Positions 9,751 to 19,700 of a stretch of DNA of 64,000 bases are shown here, in pieces. Origin of the DNA: DASQYE01 sp035940775 (lineage in GTDB: Bacteria > Acidobacteriota > Blastocatellia > Pyrinomonadales > Pyrinomonadaceae); contig DASZEN010000040.1 of assembly GCA_035940775.1 (NCBI GenBank), forward strand, positions 62,001-126,000. Direction: 5' to 3'. The position numbers were made by a program, and so were the translations under genes. A model generated the notes under the pieces. The model worked only from the letters and a program-made list of their open reading frames with translations. It did not search any database and was not told the origin of the DNA. How positions within the stretch are numbered: position 1 is the stretch's first letter; each line of letters starts with the position of its first letter.

Positions 9751-12159
9751 TTATCGAGGGCCGAGACGAAAGCGCAGCCCCAGGCGCAGCAGCAGCGGTG
9801 GGCCCAGAGTAGTGACGGGCGTGCGCCCCGTAGTGTAGCGTTGATTGAGCAGGTTTTCAGCCGCCGCGAACAGCTCAAGTCCGCGCCCCAGCCGCCGCGA
9901 AGCGAGGGCGTCCAGGGTGAAGTAGCCGCCCAGAGGGAAACGGTTCTGGTCGTCATCGAACTGGTTTCCACCCGCTCGCCCCTGGACGCCGAAGGAGAGG
10001 CGCGAGGGGTTATCGTACCGCACCTGGAAAGTGAACTGATGCCGCGCCACCTGCGGCAAGTCCAAGCCTTCGAGCGCAGTATTGGCTGGGAACCTTAGAA
10101 CCGTCGCGTCCGCGAAAAGATACCCGCCCGTGACCACAAAGCGCTCCCCGAGCCGCGCTTCCGTTTCAAGCTCAAGGCCGCGCGAGCGCGTGCGCCCGAG
10201 GTTCTGCCGCTGCCGCGTGATGAGGCCCGGCGCGGCGCTGAGCGTGACATTGGCGACCGGGCGCGCGATCTCCGTCCAGAAGGCGGTGGCCCGCGTAATG
10301 AGACGCCCGTCGAGCAGGTAAAAGCTGGCCGCCGCTTCGCCGCCCGTCAATCGTTCGGCCCGCAGGTTCTCATTGGCGAGCGTCAGTATGTCCCCGATGC
10401 GAAAGCTTCTGTATAACTCGTTGAGAGTGGGCTGGCGGAACGCGCGCCCGAGAGAGGCCGCCAGCGACATCTTCTCAAAGGGTCTGTAGAGCACTGACAG
10501 TTGCGGGCTGAAGGCCGTTTCCGTCCTGTCAGGAAACGCCCTCGCGGTTGATGGTTCAATCCTATCGAGTGGAAGAGTCGTCGCCAGCGCCGCCAGCTCG
10601 CGCCAGCGATCGAGGCGCGCGCCCGTCGTCAGAAAGAGACGCGGCGTGATGCGAAAGATGTCTTCGATGAAGATGCCGACGGTTCTTTCGCGCCCGCCCG
10701 CGCCGACCAGTGATGACGGGCGGCTGCGTGTGAAAACCAGCTCGTCGCTCGCGCCGCGCACTTCGCGCGTCTCAAGACCGGCCACCAGCGTATGGCTTGC
10801 GCCGAAGGCGCGCGACCACTGGGCCGCGAGCCCCAGGAATTGCGACGGCACGCGCTGCACGCGCGTCAGCGTCTCGCTATTTCTATCGCTTGCGACGGCC
10901 GAGAAGTTTTGATCGAAGACCTGAGTGCCGCCGTAGGCTCTCAGGCTGAAACTGCCGAAGCGCCGCGTACGGAAATCACCGCCCGCGCCGAACTGTCTCA
11001 GGTGCGTGCGATTGGTTTGAAGCGGCGTGCCGTTTGTGCGCGACTCGCCGAAGACAGAGCCGCGCGCGAAGAGCCGCCCACTTGCGACGCCCAGCATTCT
11101 CTCCAGCGTCAGCTCGACCGTCGAATAGCGTGACCCGGCGGGCGTGTCAGCGCGTCCGCGCTCGCGGCCGTCAACCAGAATATACCCTTCCGTGGAGGAG
11201 ATGGCCGTGCCGAGCGTCGCCGCCCATCTTCCGTTGCTCAGGGCGGCGAACAGGCTCGCATCCGGCGTCTGTTGATTACCGTAAGAGACTTCGAGGGCGA
11301 GCGATGGCGGCGACGCAGAGGCCAGGGGGGTTCGCGCGACGAGATTGACGACGCCGCCGAGCGCACCGCTGCCGTAGAGGTGCGAGGCTCCGCCGCGAAG
11401 GACTTCGACGCGGCTGACGGCCTGGCGCGGAACGCGTCCCCAGTAGACCCAGCCGCCGAAGGGATCGTTGAGCGGGATGCCGTCCCAGAATACGAGCGCG
11501 CGGCTCGCGCCGCTGGCCCCGACGCCGCGCAGAGAGACGCCCTGCGAAGTGGGGTTGGCCGTGCGGCTGCCCGAACGGCGAAAGAGACCGAACCCGGCGA
11601 CCTGCCTGAGCGCGTCATCGAGGCGAAGCGCCGCCGTGGTTGAAAGCTGCGCCGTCGATAGCAGGCTGACGCTGGCCGCCGTCTCATCAAGCCTCCCTTC
11701 GGCGCGTGTCGCCGTGACGATCACCTGCTCTGTGATCGGCGCTGGCTCAAGCAGGATTTCAAGACTCGCGGGTTGCGACCCCTTAGCAATCCAGCTCCGC
11801 TCGACTGTTGCGAATCCTGTCGCGCTGACCGTCAGTCTTCCCTCGGGCACGCCTACGTCGTCGAAAACGAAGCGCCCGTCCGCGCCCGTCTCGACCCTTG
11901 CGATCAACGAAGCGGCGTCGCTCAATGAAACCTGCGCGGCCGCGATGGGTGCCCCGCGTCGGTCTCGGACGACGCCTTCGAGCCGTATCGCTTGAGCCGG
12001 TGCTTCCTGCGCCAGCGCGAAAAACCCGGTTGAGCCGAGCGGGTAAAGCAGCGCCAGAATAGCAAAGCAGACTTTGGCAACCCGCGCCAACGATCCAGCC
12101 CATTCGGCCAACGATTCCCGATCTCTTAAAGGAACCTCCAAGGAAACTCCATCGCCCAC
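9751..12159 (-). CDS. TonB-dependent outer-membrane receptor with N-terminal carboxypeptidase-like domain
   Basis: An 802-residue outer-membrane transporter. After a hydrophobic export segment (about residues 28-52) comes a carboxypeptidase-regulatory-like beta-sandwich (about 57-140), the plug domain from about 145 (EQVIVTATR, DDALRQVAGFG, VSLRGVGASG, VEVLRGGASHLYGSGALGGVVNL), and then the 22-strand barrel to the end. The plug resembles BtuB and siderophore receptors, but the ligand cannot be named. The start is uncertain: GTG at 12159 gives an unusually long leader, and a TTG six codons later has GATGGAG before it. It lies 17 bases after the FKBP-TPR gene and is likely in the same operon. 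Confidence 0.9.
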   Translation of the reverse strand: MGDGVSLEVPLRDRESLAEWAGSLARVAKVCFAILALLYPLGSTGFFALAQEAPAQAIRLEGVVRDRRGAPIAAAQVSLSDAASLIARVETGADGRFVFDDVGVPEGRLTVSATGFATVERSWIAKGSQPASLEILLEPAPITEQVIVTATRAEGRLDETAASVSLLSTAQLSTTAALRLDDALRQVAGFGLFRRSGSRTANPTSQGVSLRGVGASGASRALVFWDGIPLNDPFGGWVYWGRVPRQAVSRVEVLRGGASHLYGSGALGGVVNLVARTPLASASPPSLALEVSYGNQQTPDASLFAALSNGRWAATLGTAISSTEGYILVDGRERGRADTPAGSRYSTVELTLERMLGVASGRLFARGSVFGESRTNGTPLQTNRTHLRQFGAGGDFRTRRFGSFSLRAYGGTQVFDQNFSAVASDRNSETLTRVQRVPSQFLGLAAQWSRAFGASHTLVAGLETREVRGASDELVFTRSRPSSLVGAGGRERTVGIFIEDIFRITPRLFLTTGARLDRWRELAALATTLPLDRIEPSTARAFPDRTETAFSPQLSVLYRPFEKMSLAASLGRAFRQPTLNELYRSFRIGDILTLANENLRAERLTGGEAAASFYLLDGRLITRATAFWTEIARPVANVTLSAAPGLITRQRQNLGRTRSRGLELETEARLGERFVVTGGYLFADATVLRFPANTALEGLDLPQVARHQFTFQVRYDNPSRLSFGVQGRAGGNQFDDDQNRFPLGGYFTLDALASRRLGRGLELFAAAENLLNQRYTTGRTPVTTLGPPLLLRLGLRFRLGPR

Positions 12160-12176
12160 GCTTGAGGCCGAAGCTT

Positions 12177-13040
12177 TCAGTTGCCGTTGAGTACTTCCAG
12201 GGCTTTTCTGGCGCTCTCCATCTGTGGATTTATCTCAAGCGCCTTCTTGTAATTTTCTATGGCCATCTGTTTATTGCCGGTCACGGCGTATGCTTCGCCG
12301 AGGCTGTCGTAGACGTTCGCGGAGTTCGGATAGCTCTCCGCGTTCAGCTTAAAGACCTCTATCGCTTCCCTGGGCTGATTGTCTCTCATCAGCCTGTAGC
12401 CCCACGCGTTCATATCCGATTCGCTCGTATAAACTCCCTCCAGGCCCTTGCTCTTCAGCTCTCGATACTGCGAGACGACCGCCTCTATGCCTCTTTCCTT
12501 CAACGTCTGCGAGAGCATGTCGGAAAGCGACGCGGCCTTCACGTCCATGACTTCGATGATGAAGATCAACGTCGAATCGGGAGGGATTACGCCCGCGCCC
12601 GCTCCCTTCGAGCCGTAGCCGAGTTGCGGAGGGATGACTAAAACCGCCTGGTCGCCCACGCGCAACTGCGCCACGCCTTCGTCCCATCCTTTAATCACGC
12701 GACCCGCCCCGAGCTTAAAAGCTATCGGCTCTCCACGGTCGAGCGAGCTATCGAATTTGACGCCGTTGCTCAACGTCCCCGTGTAATGAACGACCACTAT
12801 CTCTCCGGCCCTGGGCTGTCGGCCCGTTCCCCGCCGGGTGACCAGATAGGTGAGACCCGAGGCCGTTGTCGTCGCCGCCGCCGTGGACGACAAAGCGGCG
12901 GCAGTCGGTTGACGCTCCGTCCCGGATCTGACAGACCGGCGCGAGGGAGTCCTCCCGCGCCGACGCGATTGGCCCTGCGCGTCTAAGTTATGAATCATCC
13001 CGACCGTCATCGCCAGAATAATTATGAAGAGGATTCTCAT
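12177..13040 (-). CDS. FKBP-type peptidyl-prolyl isomerase with C-terminal TPR repeats
   Basis: A 287-residue secreted folding catalyst. A signal peptide (ILFIIILAMTVGMIH...) is followed by an Arg/Ser-rich linker, an FKBP domain at about residues 70-170 (VVVHYTGTLSNGVKFDSS, IKGWDEGVAQLRVGD, IPPQLGYGSKG, LIFIIEVMDV), and two TPR-like repeats near the end (NVYDSLGEAYAVTGNKQMAIENYKKALEINP). The catalytic pocket residues appear intact. The ATG at 13040 is chosen because GGGAG lies nine bases upstream; the ATG three codons earlier is too close to it. Just downstream is the TonB receptor, and a periplasmic folding aid for outer-membrane proteins would fit that context. Confidence 0.9.
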   Translation of the reverse strand: MRILFIIILAMTVGMIHNLDAQGQSRRRGRTPSRRSVRSGTERQPTAAALSSTAAATTTASGLTYLVTRRGTGRQPRAGEIVVVHYTGTLSNGVKFDSSLDRGEPIAFKLGAGRVIKGWDEGVAQLRVGDQAVLVIPPQLGYGSKGAGAGVIPPDSTLIFIIEVMDVKAASLSDMLSQTLKERGIEAVVSQYRELKSKGLEGVYTSESDMNAWGYRLMRDNQPREAIEVFKLNAESYPNSANVYDSLGEAYAVTGNKQMAIENYKKALEINPQMESARKALEVLNGN

Positions 13041-13289
13041 ATCAAGCATATCTCCCGGTCGGGGCGCGGCATCCCGCAGCCTCTCATCGATTGTTTTCCC
13101 GAGCCCAGCGGTTATCGTTTTGGAGCCTAAAGGAATCGCAAGCGGGCGAGCAGGGCCTCAGCGGAGTGCTGCCGCGCGCCATCGCCGCAAGCGAGACTTT
13201 TATGCCGAACCGCACGGCAAGTCAACTTTGTAAAGCCATGCTCCGCGCTCTTGTGGAATTTTAAGGCTGAATGAGCGGCGGGCCCGCCT

Positions 13290-13649
13290 TCAGGGAAAGA
13301 TGAGCGCCAGGAGCGTGATCGCTATGGCTGTGGCGAGCGAGCGCCGGTTGATCCTGCGCGCGCGATTGCGCAACTCCTCGACCTCTTGTTTGTCGCCGAT
13401 GCTCTCTTCGCCCACGTCCATGTTGCGCGTCCCGCGCGCGGCCATAGAGATTCAGGTCTTCTCGCGCGCCTGCATCAACCCGAGCCCGGCTATCCAGATG
13501 GGAAAGAAGATGACGGCGCGCGACGGGCGCGGCGCACCGTAGATGACGAGCAGGAATGCGGCGGCGACGCCAACCGTCAGAGCGACGACGCCCAGCAAGC
13601 GCCGTTTGCGTATCTCGCGCGGGCCGATGTTGACCGCTTCCGAATGCAT
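13290..13649 (-). CDS. Small three-helix membrane protein with in-frame UGA: candidate selenoprotein
   Basis: A 65-codon frame ends at a TGA (13454-13452), yet the same frame continues for 53 more codons of convincing protein before a second TGA at 13292-13290. Read through, it gives a 119-residue membrane protein: basic N-terminus, helix 1 (LLGVVALTVGVAAAFLLVIYG), helix 2 (AVIFFPIWIAGLGLM), the loop QAREKT-UGA-ISMAARGT, a charged acidic/basic helix, and a last helix (SLATAIAITLLALIFP). I recall cysteine at the equivalent place in similar proteins but cannot check it here. A hairpin that fits the bacterial SECIS rules follows the UGA. It starts 19 bases after the adaptor-like lipoprotein at the end of an RND efflux operon. 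The alternatives are a nonsense mutation or a sequence error. Confidence 0.55.
13417..13448 (-). promoter_or_regulatory. bSECIS-like hairpin downstream of the in-frame UGA
   Basis: Three bases after the UGA (minus strand) the RNA can fold as UCUAUG, GCC, GCGCG, loop CGGGA, CGCGC, AA, CAUGGA: six lower base pairs (one G-U), a small internal loop, five G-C upper pairs and a five-base apical loop. UGA-to-loop distance is 17 bases and the second loop base is G. These agree with the published description of bacterial SECIS elements (upper stem 4-16 pairs, loop 3-14 bases with an early G, distance 16-37). GC-rich DNA folds easily, so this is suggestive only. Confidence 0.45.
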
Positions 13650-13668
13650 CCGAGAATTCTTTCTCTGC

Positions 13669-14373
13669 TCAGCGCTGGTCGGCGCGCAGTGTGGCGAGCG
13701 GCTGCCCGGCGGCGACCCGGTCGCCGACCTTCGCGCTGACGACGCTCACAGTACCGGCCGAAGTTGCGACCGCCGTCACGATCTGCTGCGACGGTGTCGC
13801 GACTGCCTGCGGCGGAGAGTTCCTCGATTGTTGACGCGCCGCGACGAGTCCGGCCTGCGCGTCCTGGGCCGCATCGAGCGCACGCTGAAGGCGCTGCTGC
13901 GCTCGTTCATATTCGGCGCGCGCTCCGTCCAACTGCGCCTGCGGCGCGTCATTGGAAGCGACGAGCGGCGTCAATCGCTGCACCTCGACCTCCGTGCGTA
14001 CCACTTCGGCGCGGGCCGCTTCTATTTCTACCTGCGATGCCTGAATATTTCTACCGGCGCGCGCCTGCGGGTCTTCCCCCTTAACTTCGGGAAGGTTTGG
14101 CGCTTCGGTTCGGACTACGATCTCGACGACGGGCGCGCCCTGATTGATGGTCATTCCCTCGCTTACCAGTACGCGGCGCACCTCGCCCGCCGCCGGAGCG
14201 TTCACGATAATAATTCCGCGCGCATCGGCCGTCCCGCCGCTCCCGTCGCGCTCGCGACACGCGCCCGAGACGAGGAGCGCAACCAGCGCCAGCAGAAGCG
14301 GTGCGTGAAGCTTCTTCGCCCCGCCCTTTCCAGACGGTGAAGAAGAAGAAGCGCGCGGAGGATTATTTATCAT
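13669..14373 (-). CDS. Adaptor-like (HlyD/biotinyl-lipoyl fold) lipoprotein
   Basis: A 234-residue protein with a hydrophobic leader ending in LLVSGAC, a probable lipoprotein cleavage site. Two half-lipoyl segments (APAAGEVRRVLVSEGM near residue 60 and TSAGTVSVVSAKVGDRVAAGQPL near the end) flank an Ala/Glu/Gln-rich coiled-coil hairpin (about 100-180). This is the architecture of membrane-fusion proteins but short, lacking the beta-barrel and membrane-proximal domains. The ATG overlaps the end of the TolC-like gene by 11 bases, so it belongs to the same efflux operon that already has a full adaptor at its head. Confidence 0.75.
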   Translation of the reverse strand: MINNPPRASSSSPSGKGGAKKLHAPLLLALVALLVSGACRERDGSGGTADARGIIIVNAPAAGEVRRVLVSEGMTINQGAPVVEIVVRTEAPNLPEVKGEDPQARAGRNIQASQVEIEAARAEVVRTEVEVQRLTPLVASNDAPQAQLDGARAEYERAQQRLQRALDAAQDAQAGLVAARQQSRNSPPQAVATPSQQIVTAVATSAGTVSVVSAKVGDRVAAGQPLATLRADQR

Positions 14374-16786
14374 CCTGTTTTACTCCCGCCGCCTCAGCAC
14401 GGGATGAGTTTGTGCCCGCGGGCCCGGCGGGCGTCGTCGCTGCCGCCGCGTCCGACGTGGGGGCGCTCGCGGCCGAAGCTTCAGGAGTCCGCATCTCAAG
14501 CTCGCGTGCGGGCGTGTCCGTACGCACCGCGACGTTGTTGGCCCGCAGAGTATTGCCCGTGGCGCGCTGGAACTCCGCGATGGCTTTGTTGAGGTCTGTC
14601 TGCGCCTGTAGCTCGCGGCCGCGCGCCGCGAGCAGCTCCGTCTGGCGCTGAAGGACGAGGAAGAGCGTGGTCGTGCCCGCTTTGAACTGTCGCTGCTCGC
14701 TCTCATACTGCTGCTCGGCCGAGGAGCGCGAGGCGGCGGCCGATGCGAGGCGCGCTTCGGCTGATCTGAGGGCCTGCGTGGCGTTGCGTACGTCGGCCTC
14801 AATCAATTGCTCGGCCTGCGCGCGCTGGTTGCGAATGAGACTGCCTTCGGCGAGCGAGCGGCCGAGGTTGGCTTCGGCCGTCCGGTTTCGCAAAGGAAGC
14901 GCGACGCGCACGCCGACGCGGTACGTCGGGTAATCCTGCCCGATCAGGTTTGAAAGCGATTGCGTATAGCCGCCGATCAGGTTCGGATTGACCGCGCCGC
15001 CGCCAGCGCCCGCTTCAAGCGGCGGCAGGCCCGCGAGCACCGACAGTTCGTTGACGCGCGCGCGCAGGAGCGCGTTCGAGCCTGTCCCGGAAGTTCCGCT
15101 CGCGGCCGTCGGCGAACCCGCCAACCCGACCACCGTGTAGGTTCCGACCAGATCGATCTGCGGTTTGGTCTGGTCGCTGAAATACCTCTGGTCTATCTGG
15201 TTGATCTCGGCGCTGGTCTGAAGTTGGGCCAACTCCGGGCGATTGCTGATGGCGGCGCTCACGGCCTCGTTGAGCGGCACGCGCGGCGCTTCGAGGTTGA
15301 CGGGCGTGACGGGCGTGAGCGGGCGCGACCAGAGCGCGGCCGCGCGATCCGGCAGGATCAGCGTCTTAAGAGTATTCTCGGCGCGCGTCACGGCTTCCTG
15401 CGCGCTGTAGACGCTCTGCTCGAAGGTCGTCACCTGTGTCGTCGCGGCGATGATGTCTATGGGCGCGAGCACGCCCTTTTCCACCAATCTCTGATTGCTC
15501 TCGACCTGCACGCGCGCCTGCTTGACGGCGTCTATCTGCACTTGAAGATTCCTGAGCGAGAAGGCCAAATCCCAGTACGCGCTCTCGACCTGCGAAATGA
15601 CTTCGATGGCGCGCTGGCGAAACTGCGAGTCCGTGAGCGAGAGATTCTTCTTGGCGACCTCGATCTGGCGACGGTTCTGGTCAAAGCGCAGGCCGCGCCA
15701 GAGCGGCTGCGTGTAGGTGAAGGTGAGCGCCGTTGGATACTGCGGATTGAGCGTGACGTTCTGGTTATTGGTCGTCAGACGCGTCGAAGAAAAATCGAGC
15801 TGGTAAGCGCCTCCGGCAAACGGCGTGTAACCGCCGAAGCGCATCGCGCCCGTGATGTCCGTCTGCTCGACGGAGCCGTTCTGCGCCCCGCCCAAGGTCG
15901 AGCTTGTCGGCGTCACACGACTCTCGTAATAACTCTCGGACGAAAAAATGGGATCGTAAACGCCACGCGCCGCCCTCAAGTTAAACTCCGCTATCTGCAC
16001 ATTGATGCGTGAGCCGTCGATGTCGTTGTTGTTGGCGAGCGCGAGCGCAATCGCCTCGTTCAGCGTCACCGGAACCTGGGCTGAGATGTCGACGCCGACG
16101 CGCTCGGCGCTCGGCAGCGGTCGCGCGGGCGCTTCAAAGTTCGGCGCAATCGGCGGCGGATCCACTGGCAGCTCGGCTGGCGCGACGCCGCCTGAGACGC
16201 CTACATCCTGCTGGCCGGGCGCGGCGGCGGCGGTGGCGGGCGCAGTTGTCGCAGCGCCTCCGGTCGAAGGAGTGCCGCCGGGAGTTGTCTCGGCTCGCGG
16301 CGCCGTAGTCCCGGCGGGCGTGGAGGTTTCGGGCAGGCGTCCCGGCGCGTTCTGCTGTGACGCGGGCGTCTGTATCTCGGGCGAAGGCGGGCGCGGGCCC
16401 GTCGTGTCGGGCGTGGTTTGACGACGCTCCTGCTCGGGCCCCGTCTGCGGCTGCGTGCTCTGCTGCGCTTCGCCCTGGGGCTGCACCGGGGCCGCAGATG
16501 AATTGGGCGGCAACTCCGTAGTCGAAGGCGGCGGCTCGCCCGGACGGCGCGGCTCCTGCCCGGTGGTCGAAGTTCCGGCGGGCGGTTGCTGCGATGATGC
16601 GGGCGTAGTCGTCGTCGTCGTGGTGGTGGTCGGCGTTTGAGCGAGCGTCGCGATGGGCGCAGCTTGAAGCGCCAGGGCGACGAGCAGTAGCGCCGCCACC
16701 GTTGCGGTCGAGCGCAAATTCATCAAACTAAACTTAAGGTGCGCGACGACGCGCGCGCCTTTAATCACCTGAAGCTTGATCGACAT
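14363..16786 (-). CDS. TolC-family outer-membrane efflux channel with Pro/Thr-rich N-terminal extension
   Basis: An 807-residue protein. A signal-peptide-like helix (TATVAALLLVALALQAAPIATLA) is followed by about 190 residues of low-complexity Pro, Thr, Gln, Ala and Ser, then the TolC domain from about residue 250. There, two repeats of long helices are seen (NEAIALALANNNDIDGSRINVQIAE; later NEAVSAAISNRPELAQLQ), the usual duplicated outer-membrane channel structure. The Pro-rich extension is not part of typical TolC. The start ATG at 16786 follows AAAGGAT and overlaps the end of the pump gene by 26 bases. A later ATG at 16723 would place the signal peptide at the very start. It forms the outer-membrane part of the RND complex encoded upstream. 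Confidence 0.9.
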   Translation of the reverse strand: MSIKLQVIKGARVVAHLKFSLMNLRSTATVAALLLVALALQAAPIATLAQTPTTTTTTTTTPASSQQPPAGTSTTGQEPRRPGEPPPSTTELPPNSSAAPVQPQGEAQQSTQPQTGPEQERRQTTPDTTGPRPPSPEIQTPASQQNAPGRLPETSTPAGTTAPRAETTPGGTPSTGGAATTAPATAAAAPGQQDVGVSGGVAPAELPVDPPPIAPNFEAPARPLPSAERVGVDISAQVPVTLNEAIALALANNNDIDGSRINVQIAEFNLRAARGVYDPIFSSESYYESRVTPTSSTLGGAQNGSVEQTDITGAMRFGGYTPFAGGAYQLDFSSTRLTTNNQNVTLNPQYPTALTFTYTQPLWRGLRFDQNRRQIEVAKKNLSLTDSQFRQRAIEVISQVESAYWDLAFSLRNLQVQIDAVKQARVQVESNQRLVEKGVLAPIDIIAATTQVTTFEQSVYSAQEAVTRAENTLKTLILPDRAAALWSRPLTPVTPVNLEAPRVPLNEAVSAAISNRPELAQLQTSAEINQIDQRYFSDQTKPQIDLVGTYTVVGLAGSPTAASGTSGTGSNALLRARVNELSVLAGLPPLEAGAGGGAVNPNLIGGYTQSLSNLIGQDYPTYRVGVRVALPLRNRTAEANLGRSLAEGSLIRNQRAQAEQLIEADVRNATQALRSAEARLASAAASRSSAEQQYESEQRQFKAGTTTLFLVLQRQTELLAARGRELQAQTDLNKAIAEFQRATGNTLRANNVAVRTDTPARELEMRTPEASAASAPTSDAAAATTPAGPAGTNSSRAEAAGVKQDDK

Positions 16787-19700
16787 ACCTATCCTTTGCA
16801 GTTTGACGAGTGACCGGCTCGCTGACTTTCACCTTTCGTTGAAAAACTGTGGCGGCGGCGCTCCGGTAGGCTTCCGAGAGACGGCGGCCCGCCCCGCCTC
16901 CGAAATTATTCAATCCCGCGCCGACGCGAGCCCACACGCTCGACTCCTTCGCATCCTCGAACAGCGAATAGAAGACCGGCACGGCCAAAAGCGTCAGCAG
17001 CAAACAGAGAGACTGCCCGCCGACGACGAGCACGCCTATGGAACGGTTGGTGGCCGCGCCCGCGCCGCTTCCCAGGATGAGCGGGATCATGCCCGCGACC
17101 AGCGCGATGGTCGTCATCAGGATGGGTCGCAGGCGGTCGCGGTTGGCTTGAAGAATCGCGCTGTAACGCTCCATGCCGTGCGCTCGCAGCTCGTTCGTGT
17201 GGTCTATCTGCAAGATGGCGTTCTTCTTGACGATGCCGAACAATAACAGTATGCCGAGCGCGGAGAAGATGTTCAGGCGCTGCCCGGCGATCATCGTCGA
17301 GAGGAGCGCGAACGGGATCGAGAGCGGCAGCGTCAGCAGGATAGTGACCGGGTGTATGAACGACTCGAACTGCGCGGCCAGGATCAGGTACATGAAGACG
17401 AAGGAGAGCGCGAAGGCGAGCATGAAAGACCGGTTGGCGCGCTGCAATTCCTTTGATTGGCCCGTCACACCCGTACGGTAACCGGCCTCCATATTCAGCT
17501 CGTTCGCATAACGCTGAATGGCGACGAGCCCATCGGCCTCCGAGCCGTTCGGGGCGAGACTCGCCGAGATCGTGACCTGCCGCTGGCGGTTCAAACGGTC
17601 GATCGAAGCGGGGCTCTCGCCCTCTTCGAGGCGCACCAGTTTTTCCAGCCCGACCGTGCCGCCCGAACTCGATGCCACCGTGAAGTTGCTCAGGTTCTCG
17701 CGCGTTCGACGGAACTCTTCCCCGGCGCGCACGACCACGTCATACTGGTCTGAGCCTTCGCTGTAAGTAGTGACGCGTTGTCCGGCGGCGAGCGTGTTCA
17801 ATGCCTGCGCCACGTCGCCCGCCTTCACCCCCAGATCGGCGGCGCGCTGGCGGTCTATGATGATGCGGACTTCGGGGCTGCTGAGCTGGAGCGAGCGGTC
17901 TGCGTCGCGGAAGTTGTCGTCCTGCTTAATGCGCTCGACCAATTTGTTCGAGTACTCGTCGAGCTTCTGAATATCGGGGCCGCTGATGAAAAAGCCCAGC
18001 GACGAGCCGCCGCGCCCGCCCCCGATGCTCGCGCCGATGGAGGACGAGCCCGAAGCTGTAATCACATATTCCTTCGGGTACTTCCTTTTTCGTATCATAT
18101 CGCGCGTGCGCTGGATCAGGTCTGCCTGCGAGTACTTGCGATCTTTAACCGGCCTGAGCCTGACCTGCACGGAGCCCTGGTTGGGGGTGCCGCCGCCGCC
18201 GAAGCCGCCCGCGTTCACAAGCGTACCCTCGACGCCCGGAATCTGTTCGCGCACGTCTCGCGCGATGCGCTCCAAAACACTTTGCGTCGCCGGGAGGCTC
18301 GTGCCCTGCGGCGCGCGCAGGTTCACTTGAAAAGCCGACTCGTCTTCATCAGGTAGGAAGTTGTAGCCGACGTATTTGTAGAGCGGCCAGATGGAGGCGA
18401 CGACCACGACGCAAACGATGAGGATGACCCACCGATGGGCCATCGACCACTTGAGCATCCACATGTAGGCGCTGTCGATGGGACGATAGAAGCGGCCACC
18501 CTTCGACGATGAGTGCTCCTTTGCGACGGGTGCGGCATGCTCCTGACGACCGCTTTCATGCCCCGGCGTCTCCCCGTCATCCGGGCCGTCGCCGCCAAAG
18601 CCCGCGCCAGCAGCGCCGCCCGCGCCGACGGGCACGCCTTCGGGCGTGACGGACTCTTTCGGAGGCTTGATCCAACGCGCAGCGAGCATCGGCGTCAGCG
18701 TGAACGAGACGATCAGCGAGACGGCAATCGCGGCCGCCGAGGTCAGCCCGAACGAAGACATGAAGCGCCCGACGATGCCGGACATAAAGCCAACCGGGAT
18801 AAAGACCGCGAGCAAAGATAGAGTCGTCGCCATGACGGCCAGACCTATTTCGCGCGTGCCTTCAATGGCTGCCTGGTACGGGTGCATCCCCTTCTCTTCA
18901 ACGAAGCGATAGATGTTCTCCAGAACCACAATGGCGTCGTCGATCACGATGCCGACCATCAGGGTCAGGGCGAGCATCGTCATCTGGTTGAGCGACTAGC
19001 CGAGCGCCGCTATCAGAGCGAAGGCGGATATGATGGAGGTCGGGATGGCGAGCGCGGCGATAATCGTCGAGCGAAAGTTCCACAGGAACAGAAAGACGAT
19101 CAGGGCGGCGAGCAGTCCGCCGACGATCAAGTGCTCCTCGATGGCGTGCAAGCTGGTTTCGATAAATTCCGATTGGTCGCGCGTGACCGCCACTTTGATG
19201 TCGGGCGGCAGAAGCGGCTGAACCTCCGCCATGCGCCGCTTGACGCCTTCGATGACGGCGATGGTATTCGCGCCCGACTGTTTGCGTATGCCGAGCGATA
19301 CTGATGGCACGCCGTCCAGAGAGGCCGCCGACTGCGGATCGACGCCGCTATCCTCGACGCGCCCTATGTCGCGCACCTTTACGGCGTATCCGTTCCTCGT
19401 CGTGATGACGATGTCGTTGAAATCCTCGACCCGCGTAACGCGCGAGAGCGTGCGCAACGTCACCGTGCGCGCGCCCTCGTCGAGACGGCCTCCGGGCAGC
19501 TCAAGGTTCTGCGCTCGCAGAGCGTTGGAGACTTCCGTCACAGACAGGTTGAAGGCGCGCAGTCGATCCGGATCGACGTAAACCTTAATCTCGCGCTGGC
19601 GTCCGCCGAAGACTACGACTTCGCCGACGCCGTCGGCCGATTCGATGCGTTCCTGAATCTGCTTCTGCACGAGGTCTGTCAGCTCGACCGACGAGCGCGG

